Below are positions 26,376 to 33,368 of a stretch of DNA of 33,368 nucleotides, piece by piece. The notes beneath the pieces are model-generated. The model was given only the letters and a program-made list of their open reading frames with translations, made no database searches and had not been told where the DNA came from. A program made the position numbers and the translations under genes. Position 1 is the stretch's first letter. Each line of letters starts with the position of its first letter. This stretch comes from Candidatus Thorarchaeota archaeon MP11T_1 (GTDB lineage: Archaea; Asgardarchaeota; Thorarchaeia; Thorarchaeales; Thorarchaeaceae), in the NCBI GenBank assembly GCA_002825515.1, contig PJET01000112.1, positions 1 through 33,368 on the forward strand, written 5' to 3'.

Positions 26376-27347
26376 CTATTCTTTCTCATACTGGACTAGT
26401 TTGCAGATTTCATTCAGATCTTGTGGAAAAGGTTGGAAGACTGTCTGTTTCAAAATATAGTCCTCCTCGAATCTTAGTGCCCAGAGCAGTAGAGATTCAC
26501 GTAGCGATGTAATCGACATTCTTCCTTGGCGATATTGGTCCAACCTAGAAAGAAAGAACTTTTTCTCATCTCCTTTGAGTTTCTTTGAGAAATAGCCAAA
26601 AATCTTTGAGAAGACGTTCACAACGTTTGAACTTCTTGGGGTGATAACTAGGGTTTCCTTCAATGTTTCCAAGTACCTTTGAGCTACTTGAGGAAAGGGT
26701 GATCCTTCTTGGTTGGATGTAATTCGACCAAGCTCTCTCAATTTCTTCTGACTGAAATTCATTAGCAGATACTTGTTATTTGAATGAAACTCGACCAATT
26801 CACTCATTTTGTTCATTGCTAAAGTATGCTTGGCTGAGGCAAGTGTGAATATCCTTGTCAAGAAAGTTTCTCTAATTCTCTGGTTTCTTAGACGACCATC
26901 GCTTTCAATAGGCAGATTACTATATTTACGGAGTACTTCTTCTCCAAACAATCCTGCCCCTGCACCACCAATCTCAGCATTTTTCTCGGGACCCCTATAA
27001 TATCTGACTCGACTTATGCTGCAAGAGGGTGAATTATCTTTCAGAATGAAGCCATCCAATTCATTTAATGTAGGTACTATCTTTTGTATATAATCAGACA
27101 TCTTTTGTGTGAAATCACTATTAGTAGCAGGTTGGACGAATTTCTTTCTATCACCATCAAGTACTATTCTAACAAACTGTCGTGGAGCACCCAAGCCAAT
27201 TTCAACTTCAGGACAGTGTGTGATAAAATCAACGTATGGCCGAATTCTTTCAACAAAATCTGAATAGATTACGGTACCGTTCCACCAACAGGGACAGAAA
27301 CCTAGACACTTACTAGAGTAGATTTTTGGCTTCACATTTTTGTTCAT
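26376..27347 (-). CDS. DUF523-DUF1722 (YbgA-like) protein
   Basis: The 323-residue protein joins two domains often found together. The N-terminal DUF523 part has Cys residues in KCLGFCPCWW, FITHCPEVEIGLGAPR and KDNSPSCS. The C-terminal DUF1722 (YbgA) part contains HSNNKYLLMNFSQKKLRELGRI and a long helical tail. The cysteines suggest metal or cluster binding. Bacterial relatives have been linked to nucleic acid or sulfur metabolism, but the function is not settled. The start is ATG 27347, with GGGAAG about 9 bases upstream; a GTG at 27383 would add 12 residues. It lies between two thioredoxin genes: convergent with the first and divergent from the second. Confidence 0.85.
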   Translation of the reverse strand: MNKNVKPKIYSSKCLGFCPCWWNGTVIYSDFVERIRPYVDFITHCPEVEIGLGAPRQFVRIVLDGDRKKFVQPATNSDFTQKMSDYIQKIVPTLNELDGFILKDNSPSCSISRVRYYRGPEKNAEIGGAGAGLFGEEVLRKYSNLPIESDGRLRNQRIRETFLTRIFTLASAKHTLAMNKMSELVEFHSNNKYLLMNFSQKKLRELGRITSNQEGSPFPQVAQRYLETLKETLVITPRSSNVVNVFSKIFGYFSKKLKGDEKKFFLSRLDQYRQGRMSITSLRESLLLWALRFEEDYILKQTVFQPFPQDLNEICKLVQYEKE

Positions 27348-27479
27348 GTTGATAGCTTCCCAAGACCGATGATAGTACACCACACATTATGATTCCTTTG
27401 TTCCATAAAGACTACGTGGTTGGAAAATAAGAATGTCATCTGCGGTAACATTCATAGCCTACCAAGTAATCAAAAAATC

Positions 27480-27854
27480 ATGGTCGAGGATGTATCACCA
27501 GACATTATTGAAAGAGTGTTGAACAAAACTAGACTTCTTTTTGTGGATGCATGGGCCCCTTGGTGTCAACCCTGCAAAGCATTAGCACCCATCCTTGAAG
27601 AACTTGAAACGAAATATGAAGATAATCCCGATATTAGATTTTTGAAAATTAATACAGAAGAATACCCTAAATTTGCAATTGAAAACATGATTCATGCGAT
27701 TCCTTGTGTTCTGCTCTTTTTTGATGGAGCGCCTGCTGAATATGAAACCATAGACCAAAGGACTGGTGAGAAGAAGAAAATTAACAGATTGATTGGATTA
27801 CGTCCAGCCGAGCATTATGAAAATGTGATTCAGTTCTTTGTAGGCATGAAGTAA
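27480..27854 (+). CDS. Thioredoxin paralogue with WCQPC active site
   Basis: The 124-residue protein is a clear paralogue of the upstream thioredoxin; both begin MVED and share VDAWAPWC/VDAWATWC. The active site is C29-Q-P-C32, not CGPC, which would shift redox potential. A third cysteine, C76, follows the cis-proline (P75) in HAIPCVLLF. The tail has a basic TGEKKKINRLIGLRPAEHYENV segment. A longer frame from TTG 27420 would add 20 residues, but they look unlike thioredoxin and the ATG at 27480 matches the paralogue's start. There is no clear ribosome site for either start. Confidence 0.9.
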   Translation: MVEDVSPDIIERVLNKTRLLFVDAWAPWCQPCKALAPILEELETKYEDNPDIRFLKINTEEYPKFAIENMIHAIPCVLLFFDGAPAEYETIDQRTGEKKKINRLIGLRPAEHYENVIQFFVGMK

Positions 27855-27929
27855 ACGTTCCAACAAGTCGCATGATATTTTATATGAAAGCAAGACACGA
27901 GGTATTCTAGATAGAATTGAGGTGCGATG

Positions 27930-28454
27930 ATGCCAGTATTACCCTTTGGCGATAAGCGTCCTAAGATTGATGCCCAAGCCTATGTGAGTCCACAAGCAAC
28001 CATCATGGGAGATGTTGAAATTGGTCCCGGTTCGAATATTTGGCCAGGATCAGTCATCAGAGGCGACCAGGCTTCAGTCCGAATTGGTGAGAATACGTGT
28101 ATTCAAGATAGTGTTGTCATCCATGCTCATAATGCAGACAACCCAGCAATTATTGGAAATAATGTCATCATTTCTACAGGTTCTGCAATTCATGGTGTCT
28201 ATGTTGGAGATAATTCGAATATAGGAGACGGTTGTGTTGTCTTCGATGGTGCTACATTGGGAGAAGGAGTGGTTTTAGCGCCAGGAAGTATTATCCCGCC
28301 AAATATTGTAATTCCACCCAGAACTCTTAACTCAGGAGCCCCAGCTGCTCAAATTAGAGAAATATCAAGGGACGAGGTGGAGAAACACACACTTCGAGTA
28401 GAAACTATCACTCAAGTCTTCATGAAATTAAGGAGATGGCAACAAGCCACCTGA
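27930..28454 (+). CDS. Gamma-carbonic anhydrase-like left-handed beta-helix protein
   Basis: The protein is 174-175 residues and full of hexapeptide repeats (IGPGSNIWPG, VRIGENTCIQDS, AIIGNNVIIS, VYVGDNSNIG) of the gamma-CA/PaaY/YrdA family. Normal family members bind zinc with three His. The first (H66 in VIHAH, numbered from the ATG at 27927) and last (H89 in AIHG) are present, but the middle GHG is STG, so the second ligand is Thr84. A single missing ligand makes carbonic anhydrase activity doubtful. GAGGTG lies 5 bases before ATG 27930; ATG 27927 is an alternative. The stop abuts that of the next, convergent gene. Confidence 0.85.
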   Translation: MPVLPFGDKRPKIDAQAYVSPQATIMGDVEIGPGSNIWPGSVIRGDQASVRIGENTCIQDSVVIHAHNADNPAIIGNNVIISTGSAIHGVYVGDNSNIGDGCVVFDGATLGEGVVLAPGSIIPPNIVIPPRTLNSGAPAAQIREISRDEVEKHTLRVETITQVFMKLRRWQQAT

Positions 28455-29621
28455 TTATATTGTTTCACGTGCCAAGGATGTGAGATTCTCACAACCCATA
28501 TCAGTAATCAAGACAACATCAGCAATCTTGACTGAACCAATACCCGATGCAAATCCAGTTGGATGTAGTGAAAATACCATTCCCGGTCGAAGAGACTGCT
28601 GAACTTCGGGGACTATAAAGGGGGGCTCATAGAGATCAAGGCCAATTGAGTTGCCCAAGGGTTGCACGATATTCTCTGAAGGAAAACGTCGTCGCAATTT
28701 CTTCAGTGTCTTCTCTGCTACATCTTTTATCTGTGCTTCAGGTTTGAGTCTTTTCTCTAACAATCTTGCGATGTTCATCACATATTCGAAGAACTTTCTC
28801 TGTTTATTCGAGGGTTTACCAAGATGTATAGTCCTGGCAACCTCTCCGAAATATCCCGCGTGACTTACTGTTATATCTAGAATTATGAATTGGTTTCCAC
28901 TGACTCTTGATGTACTAGGTTCAGCAAGAGGAAGATGAGAGTTTGAACCTGATAACACTGCAGCACGAATTCCTCGCTGTTGACCACCAGCTAGTCTCAT
29001 TGCTGATTCAATCTCAAATGAAATGTCCTCTTCTGGCTTACCTGTAGTCACGACCTCAAGGGCAGTCCTGATTCCAATCTCACAGATAGTCACAGCTTTA
29101 CGTATTGCATCTATCTCAGCAGCATCTTTGATTTGTCTTAGTTTCCACAAGCTTGAAGAGAAATCCTTGAATCCAGCTTCAGGAAGAGACTGTTTTAACT
29201 TTTCAAACTCTTGCACAGAAAGCCAATCATGTTGTAATCCAATCATACTTCCCGTGAGTCCAAGTTCTTTCAAGATGCTGGTTATCTTGTCCCAGAAAGC
29301 TGAACCACGACCTCGATACCAATCCTCGTAGGTCGTTTCATTGAAAGTACGTATCTGTGCCATCACTAATTCACGAGATGACACAAGTTTATGTTTGTCA
29401 GAAAGGACAAGTAATGGTTGATGATTCTCAATGATCAGACAACCAATTGGAGCAGTCACACCCTGATTTTGAAAACCTGTCAAGTACTGTACATCCTGTC
29501 GACGTGTGACAAGCAACGCGGCAATCTCCTCTCTACGCATTGCTCGATGTACTTTGTCTAATCTCTGCGGTGTGAATTGCATGTTTGAATTCTCTCGATG
29601 GTATGGCAGATATTTCTCCAC
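28455..29621 (-). CDS. M24/creatinase-like protein, metal ligands lost
   Basis: The 388-residue protein has the creatinase N-terminal domain (residues 17-150, with QDVQYLTGFQNQG) and the pita-bread M24 domain. Typical Xaa-Pro peptidases bind two metals through Asp, Asp, His, Glu and Glu. Here only D249 remains; the others are E260, N324, H353 and A367, and the usual second His of the GHGIGL box is Y331. A metal-free creatinase-like enzyme or a pseudo-enzyme is more likely than an aminopeptidase. I use the GTG at 29621; a TATA-like TTAAAT lies about 29 bases upstream, which fits a leaderless mRNA. An ATG at 29582 is an alternative. Confidence 0.85.
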   Translation of the reverse strand: MEKYLPYHRENSNMQFTPQRLDKVHRAMRREEIAALLVTRRQDVQYLTGFQNQGVTAPIGCLIIENHQPLLVLSDKHKLVSSRELVMAQIRTFNETTYEDWYRGRGSAFWDKITSILKELGLTGSMIGLQHDWLSVQEFEKLKQSLPEAGFKDFSSSLWKLRQIKDAAEIDAIRKAVTICEIGIRTALEVVTTGKPEEDISFEIESAMRLAGGQQRGIRAAVLSGSNSHLPLAEPSTSRVSGNQFIILDITVSHAGYFGEVARTIHLGKPSNKQRKFFEYVMNIARLLEKRLKPEAQIKDVAEKTLKKLRRRFPSENIVQPLGNSIGLDLYEPPFIVPEVQQSLRPGMVFSLHPTGFASGIGSVKIADVVLITDMGCENLTSLARETI

Positions 29622-29695
29622 TTATGCATTGCCGATTTTAGTAGAGCATTTAAGCTTCTTGTCGACTTTGAAATTATAACGATACGAGAAGCAAG

Positions 29696-29773
29696 TGGCG
29701 GGACCGCCCGGATTCGAACCGGGGATTACCAACTCCGCAGGCTGGTGCCTTATCCAGGCTAGACTACGGCCCC
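29696..29773 (-). tRNA. tRNA-Arg, anticodon GCG
   Basis: The minus strand folds into a standard cloverleaf: acceptor GGGGCCG/CGGUCCC, D stem GUCU/AGGC, anticodon stem CCAGC/GUUGG with loop CUGCGGA, T arm CCCGG-UUCGAAU-CCGGG, discriminator G and an encoded CCA. The anticodon GCG reads CGC and CGU. There is no intron. A partner tRNA lies 1.9 kb downstream. Confidence 0.96.
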
Positions 29774-29795
29774 ATTCATCGGGGGACCTAGCTTG

Positions 29796-29803
29796 ACTTA
29801 TAG
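29796..29803 (-). promoter_or_regulatory. TATA box for tRNA-Arg(GCG)
   Basis: CTATAAGT on the minus strand is centred about 26-27 bases upstream of the first tRNA base, the normal archaeal spacing. Confidence 0.6.
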
Positions 29804-29865
29804 AGTCTTCGCTAGAAACTTGAATTTACTTAAAGAGTCTAAATTAATTGAAACTGAGCATAGTT

Positions 29866-31164
29866 CTAGGAACGCCTGTTTTTCATAGCGACTATTAGAA
29901 CAATAATTACAATTCCACCTGAGGTTGCTACTAAAATAGCATATTGGGATAACAAACCAGCAGGACAATCTAAAGCTATCACATCATATTGATGAACATA
30001 TTCTCGAAGCAGTCTTGTGATATTAAAGGCCGCATCTCTGGCACTATCTAAGCCTTGATTTAGTAGGGTAATAGCTCCATATGGGACTGTAGTATTTCCA
30101 TAATAGCCATAGGCTTTTGCATGAAATGCCCAGGCATCTCCTTCAGTACCTCCCCACCCACCCCATTGAATGAGTGGATCCCCTGGTACAAGCCAGGCTG
30201 TCTGAAGCGATTCCATTGTACGCAAAGTATCTTCTTCTAAGATTCGGGTACCATTGGAAACTCCATCATGTAAGAATACCAAGAGGAATTTTGCTAGATC
30301 AAAGATATTCGAGCGTAATCCCCCACTCCCATAATTAAGTGTGTTATAGTGGGGATAAGCTCTATCGCCTGTAGATGTTGAATCCAATTCAAACATGTAA
30401 ATATGAGGTGTTGCTAATTGAGCTACATCAAATTCAGTATAATTATACCCCGTGCTATGCATTCCCAATGGATCAAAGATGTTCTCTTGAAGATACTCCC
30501 AGATTGGTTTACCTGTAATTTGGTCTATGAGGTAGGCTAAGACATCATAGCCAAAATTAGAATAAAACCGATTTGTCCCCGGTTCGTGAGAAGTCCAAAC
30601 TGCTGGGTCATATAGTGAACCATTGGTTGTCAGATGTCCTTCTATCCAATAGGGATAAGGCAACCATTCACAAGGATTCTCCCAACCTAACTGTTGAAGG
30701 ACTTCTGCCGTTACCCCATACCAATACTGGTCAGTGTACTTGCTCAATCCAGATGTATGTTGTAGCAGCATTTTGAAAGTAATTGGCGTGTCTGTATAGT
30801 TAGGATGTCTTAGTGAGAATGAAAGATAATCATTTACATCATCATCAAGATCGATTAGATCTCGTTCATAGAGCTGGAAAATTGCTGTTGCTGTGAACGT
30901 CTTCGTCGTGGAACCTATCATGTAGATAAGGTCTAATCGTTGTTGTTCTCCATAACCCTTTGCCCATATTATCGAGTTGTTTCTAACTACAGCAACTGTG
31001 GTTGATGGAATATAGTGTTGTTCCATTGTATCTAGAATATGATCATCGACCTGTGGTTGAAAGGGACAGAGACTCGTGGTTTCATACGAATTATTCACAG
31101 CAGGATTGATGATAATTCCCATTACAATGATGAATACTGACAGAATCTTAACTACTGTGTTCAT
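29866..31164 (-). CDS. Membrane-anchored serine hydrolase, class C beta-lactamase/PBP4 family
   Basis: The 432-residue protein begins with a signal-like helix (residues 4-20) and ends in a transmembrane helix (about 405-427) followed by KNRRS, so the catalytic part should face outside the cell. The catalytic SxxK is S85-T-T-K88 and the YxN is Y201-S-N203. GSGGLRSNIFDLAKF is also typical of this family. Several NxT/S sequons suggest N-glycosylation. Archaeal members are often peptidases or esterases, not true beta-lactamases. AGGAGG lies about 9 bases before the ATG. The gene is flanked by the two tRNA-Arg genes and a small unknown gene. Confidence 0.9.
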   Translation of the reverse strand: MNTVVKILSVFIIVMGIIINPAVNNSYETTSLCPFQPQVDDHILDTMEQHYIPSTTVAVVRNNSIIWAKGYGEQQRLDLIYMIGSTTKTFTATAIFQLYERDLIDLDDDVNDYLSFSLRHPNYTDTPITFKMLLQHTSGLSKYTDQYWYGVTAEVLQQLGWENPCEWLPYPYWIEGHLTTNGSLYDPAVWTSHEPGTNRFYSNFGYDVLAYLIDQITGKPIWEYLQENIFDPLGMHSTGYNYTEFDVAQLATPHIYMFELDSTSTGDRAYPHYNTLNYGSGGLRSNIFDLAKFLLVFLHDGVSNGTRILEEDTLRTMESLQTAWLVPGDPLIQWGGWGGTEGDAWAFHAKAYGYYGNTTVPYGAITLLNQGLDSARDAAFNITRLLREYVHQYDVIALDCPAGLLSQYAILVATSGGIVIIVLIVAMKNRRS

Positions 31165-31332
31165 TAGGTGTAGCCTCCTAGTACGCGGCGAAACCCATTA
31201 CGCTCTAAATTGCTAATTAATTATTGATGTAAGCAAATTGATGCTACAGTTTTTTCAATAGAAAAAGACGTAGTTGATATAGCTAATCAAGAGGCTTCGC
31301 TGCAAAAATAGATTGATTCTACGTATTATGCA

Positions 31333-31539
31333 TCAAGCACACTGTATTTGAATAAGCTCCACAATCGCACGACCTTTCTTTTTTGTGACACGAAAAGTAT
31401 GCTCTGAAGTCTGTAGGATGAAGTGTTCGCCCTCCTCCAAGTTCTCAAGTACAGTTTTGCCCAATGGACCGTTGAGGTATTTTGTGAACCTGCTAACAAC
31501 ACGCGCATGTGTCAGATTACGGTCAGCTAAGAAACTCAT
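31333..31539 (-). CDS. Small basic protein, function unknown
   Basis: The protein is 68 residues, compact and rich in charged residues. It reads as a helix (FLADRNLTHARVVSRFTKY), a loop, then strands (HFILQTSEHTFRVT, AIVELIQI). No family was recognised. The start is ATG 31539 because GAGGT lies about 9 bases upstream; a longer frame to 31611 would have an untypical aromatic-rich head. It lies between tRNA-Arg(CCG) and the serine hydrolase, both on the same strand. Confidence 0.6.
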   Translation of the reverse strand: MSFLADRNLTHARVVSRFTKYLNGPLGKTVLENLEEGEHFILQTSEHTFRVTKKKGRAIVELIQIQCA

Positions 31540-31617
31540 ATGGTATACCTCACTTTCATAATACTCTGTAAATTGGTATCTTTTAAACTCCGACCAGAAA
31601 AAAGTAATCATATTTTG

Positions 31618-31695
31618 TGGCGGGACCGCCCGGATTTGAACCGGGGATTACCAACTCCGGAGGCTGGTGCCTTATCCAGGCTAGACTACGGCCCC
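31618..31695 (-). tRNA. tRNA-Arg, anticodon CCG
   Basis: This cloverleaf is identical to tRNA-Arg(GCG) except for two bases: the wobble base G34 is C, giving anticodon CCG (reads CGG), and T-loop base 57 is A, not G. CCA is encoded and there is no intron. Confidence 0.96.
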
Positions 31696-31718
31696 AAAAA
31701 GCTTGTCAGAATAGCATT

Positions 31719-31726
31719 CTATAAAG
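31719..31726 (-). promoter_or_regulatory. TATA box for tRNA-Arg(CCG)
   Basis: CTTTATAG on the minus strand is centred about 27-28 bases before the first tRNA base. Flanking sequence differs from that of the other tRNA-Arg, so the duplicated unit is the tRNA alone. Confidence 0.6.
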
Positions 31727-31736
31727 ATTTGCTAAT

Positions 31737-32258
31737 TTAGATGAGAATATGCTCTACACCTGTTATCCACCAGGCACCTCGTTTGTTCTTGACAAATCCT
31801 TTCTTGTATTCGAGAATAGGAGCACCAAAGATCGATTGCGCTCGATTGTTCAATCGATCGATCCGGTCAAGAATCGTTCTACGCTTATTAGCAGACCCGA
31901 GTAGGTCTTTGGCTAGTTCTGGTGTTGATGCACCTTCGTTTCTTATGAAATACGCTAGTAATTTTCGGTCAAGTTCATCAATACAGAGTTCGTTGCGAGC
32001 TATATCGTTTAATTCACCCAGGTGAAAACTAGTCGAACCTACGCTTTCAAGATGCTGTACTCGATTCTTCAATTCATCTACATCTTTGACCAAGTCATAA
32101 ACAATGGGTGGTAGTTCCTCATCCAGTCTCCAAACAATTGCATCATGAATGTATTTCTGACGCCCTCTCTCACCTGCAATCAGATCAATTCGTTCAAGTA
32201 ATTCCTTATCAATTCTAAAACGAATACTCACAGACTCACGCTGTTTCTTCTTGCTCAT
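31737..32258 (-). CDS. Ribbon-helix-helix transcription regulator with winged-helix-like tail
   Basis: The 173-residue protein opens with an RHH domain: strand SVSIRFRID, helix KELLERIDLIAGERG, helix RQKYIHDAIVWRLDEEL. A short coiled coil follows (VKDVDELKNRVQHLESV). The C-terminal half, with LDRKLLAYFIRNEGASTPELAKDLLG and RRTILDRIDRLNN, looks like a winged-helix DNA-binding or effector domain. It should bind operators as a dimer. The start is ATG 32258, with GGTGG upstream; a GTG at 32285 adds nine residues. The divergent neighbour encodes a charge-polarised protein; no palindrome was certain in the gap. Confidence 0.85.
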   Translation of the reverse strand: MSKKKQRESVSIRFRIDKELLERIDLIAGERGRQKYIHDAIVWRLDEELPPIVYDLVKDVDELKNRVQHLESVGSTSFHLGELNDIARNELCIDELDRKLLAYFIRNEGASTPELAKDLLGSANKRRTILDRIDRLNNRAQSIFGAPILEYKKGFVKNKRGAWWITGVEHILI

Positions 32259-32345
32259 AGCAAAACCACCCATATCCTTGGTCACACATCATTTGCACGT
32301 ACAATGAAGGAGAAAAGGCTTGTCTTATTGAAGGACCCGACACAG

Positions 32346-32353
32346 TTATAAAA
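32346..32353 (+). promoter_or_regulatory. TATA box for the charge-polarised gene
   Basis: TTATAAAA lies about 44 bases before the ATG at 32394, with a GGTGAG ribosome site in between. It is the clearest promoter element in the divergent region. Confidence 0.5.
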
Positions 32354-32393
32354 CAAACACAAAGTGACGCTGTGAAAGCGACGGTGAGATAAT

Positions 32394-32843
32394 ATGGTAA
32401 ACAAGGAAAAAGCCATTAAACGTGAATTGACTCGTCTCAGAAAGACCCAGAACCCAGAGCAGATTGATCTTAGGAGGATGCGGAAACTCCGTGCAGCCAA
32501 AACGAGTCTTTGGAAACTCAAGCGGAAACAGACCGTCGCTCCAGTGAAAGTCGTGTCTACTGAGAAGAAAACAAAGAAAGTCAAACCAGCAAAGAAAACC
32601 AAGAAGAAAGAACCAGAGCTTGAAGTGATTGAAGATAAACCTGAACTTGAGGTCTTTGATGAAGATTTGGAGCTGGAAGAGATAGAGGATGAATCAGCCT
32701 TAGAAGAAGTCAGTGAAGACCTAGAGCTAGAAGAGAGTGAGGACGAACCTGAATTAGAAGAAATCAGCGAAGATCTCGAAGATCTATACTCATACGATGA
32801 GGATATTGATGAGGAAGACCTTGAAGACGAAGACATAGAGTAG
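32394..32843 (+). CDS. Charge-polarised low-complexity protein, function unknown
   Basis: The 149-residue protein is split by charge. Residues 1-75 are strongly basic, with a helical EKAIKRELTRLRKTQ head and a KKTKKVKPAKKTKKK patch. Residues 76-149 are extremely acidic, with imperfect repeats of about 10 residues built on PELEV/LELEE plus SED. There are no cysteines or membrane helices. Such a protein could contact nucleic acid through the basic half and basic proteins through the acidic half; this is inference. The Ser-rich frame on the opposite strand is an artefact of this composition. GGTGAG precedes the ATG. Confidence 0.75.
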   Translation: MVNKEKAIKRELTRLRKTQNPEQIDLRRMRKLRAAKTSLWKLKRKQTVAPVKVVSTEKKTKKVKPAKKTKKKEPELEVIEDKPELEVFDEDLELEEIEDESALEEVSEDLELEESEDEPELEEISEDLEDLYSYDEDIDEEDLEDEDIE

Positions 32844-32932
32844 TTCAGACCTCTCAACTACAATCTTATGCAAAAGAATAAGACTGAGGGTTATATTGAC
32901 AGTCGGTATCCACAGTGGATTCCGGTGATGTC

Positions 32933-33368
32933 ATGACCAGCCTTCTAGACCTGATTAAACGTCTGAGAAACTTGTCTCCAAGAGAATTTGTGATTCGTGG
33001 TCTTGAGAGTCGGGTTGAGATAGGACCACAGACCGAAAAAGAACAAACGAACACCACAATAAACAGGGTTCTAGTTGCCACATATCCATCAGCACGGGTC
33101 GTAACAAAAGCTACACAGGACAAGGTCAATCTTCTGATCACATATCGACCACTGTTTCCTTTTGCTATAGATAGACTATCAGGATTGGATCTTGTAAGAG
33201 TGAGACTATTGACAAAGAACTACATCTCAGCCTATGTTATTGGAAGTGGTTGGCTCTGCATAAGAGATGGTTTGAATGATGCTCTTGTGGAAAATCTTGG
33301 ACTGAGAGTGATTTCAGAATTTTTAACTGAGAGTGATTTTGGCGATTCTGTAGCTATGGGAAGAGTTT
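32933..33368 (+). CDS. NIF3 (DUF34)-like protein, N-terminal part, metal ligands missing
   Basis: The open frame from ATG 32933 runs off the window edge after about 145 codons. NRVLVATYPS, LLITYRPLFPFAI and DGLNDALVENLGL align with the NIF3/YbgI family, whose members bind two metals. The family THHP motif reads TYRP (residues 70-73) and the following HTNLD segment reads GSGWL (104-108), so the first-half ligands are gone. GGTGAT lies just upstream of the ATG, and GTTATATT near 32890 may be its TATA box. The C-terminal ligands lie outside the window. Confidence 0.7.
   Translation, partial: MTSLLDLIKRLRNLSPREFVIRGLESRVEIGPQTEKEQTNTTINRVLVATYPSARVVTKATQDKVNLLITYRPLFPFAIDRLSGLDLVRVRLLTKNYISAYVIGSGWLCIRDGLNDALVENLGLRVISEFLTESDFGDSVAMGRV

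Noticed and set aside
29622..31695. Possible tRNA-targeted integrated element between the two tRNA-Arg genes
   Set aside because: No integrase, no element-type genes and full-length tRNAs with different anticodons; the genes between look chromosomal.
32282..32857. Ser-rich 191-residue frame on the minus strand
   Set aside because: It is the antisense of the acidic repeats of the 32394-32843 gene, whose GAA/GAT codons read as TTC/ATC/TCT; low complexity and no ribosome site.
1..33368. CRISPR array, insertion sequence or prophage
   Set aside because: No spaced direct repeats, transposase, terminal repeats or phage structural genes were seen.

Overview
The window looks like a chromosomal segment of an archaeon with roughly 42-44% GC. 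The evidence is a nurA-herA-mre11-rad50 repair operon, a family B DNA polymerase with PCNA-binding motifs, the archaeosine pair ArcS/RaSEA, archaeal TATA boxes about 25 bp upstream of tRNAs and of some weakly led genes, GGTGA-type Shine-Dalgarno sites, and frequent TTG/GTG starts. An Asgard (for example Thorarchaeia-like) origin fits the gene content, including a GIFT/IFT52-like coiled-coil protein, but nothing seen here proves it. Most genes are ordinary housekeeping. No CRISPR array, insertion sequence, prophage or rRNA was seen.

Layout. 1-2.8 kb: a class III aminotransferase cut by the left edge, a four-helix membrane protein, a Cys-rich zinc-ribbon protein and a TIM-barrel protein resembling glycoside hydrolases. 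2.9-8 kb: PolB, then a PPC/DUF296 protein and a HIT hydrolase whose 3' ends overlap, then the GIFT-domain coiled-coil protein. 8-16.8 kb, minus strand: nurA, herA, mre11 and rad50, tightly spaced, followed by a GT-C-like multi-spanning membrane protein. 17-19.6 kb, plus strand: a metallo-beta-lactamase-fold protein without its His ligands, then a three-module DUF11-like protein with no signal peptide. 19.6-25.8 kb, minus strand: a small unknown protein, then a probable operon of an Hrq1/MrfA-like helicase, arcS and raSEA. 25.9-27.9 kb: two paralogous thioredoxins flanking a DUF523/DUF1722 gene; the first has a long palindrome between its TATA box and start. 27.9-29.6 kb: a gamma-carbonic-anhydrase-like protein and an M24 creatinase-like protein, converging with abutting stop codons, both missing metal ligands. 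29.7-33.4 kb: two near-identical tRNA-Arg genes (GCG and CCG) around a membrane-anchored serine hydrolase, a small protein, a ribbon-helix-helix regulator, a charge-polarised protein and a NIF3-like gene that runs off the right edge.

How the genes work together. NurA-HerA-Mre11-Rad50 resects DNA ends, and PolB with two PCNA-binding motifs fits replication or repair synthesis. ArcS and RaSEA are the last two steps of archaeosine formation in tRNA. The thioredoxins suggest a redox-linked locus with a local operator. The recurring oddity is that four metal-enzyme folds (MBL, gamma-CA, M24, NIF3) all appear to have lost key metal ligands while keeping their folds, so they should not be annotated as active enzymes without a check.
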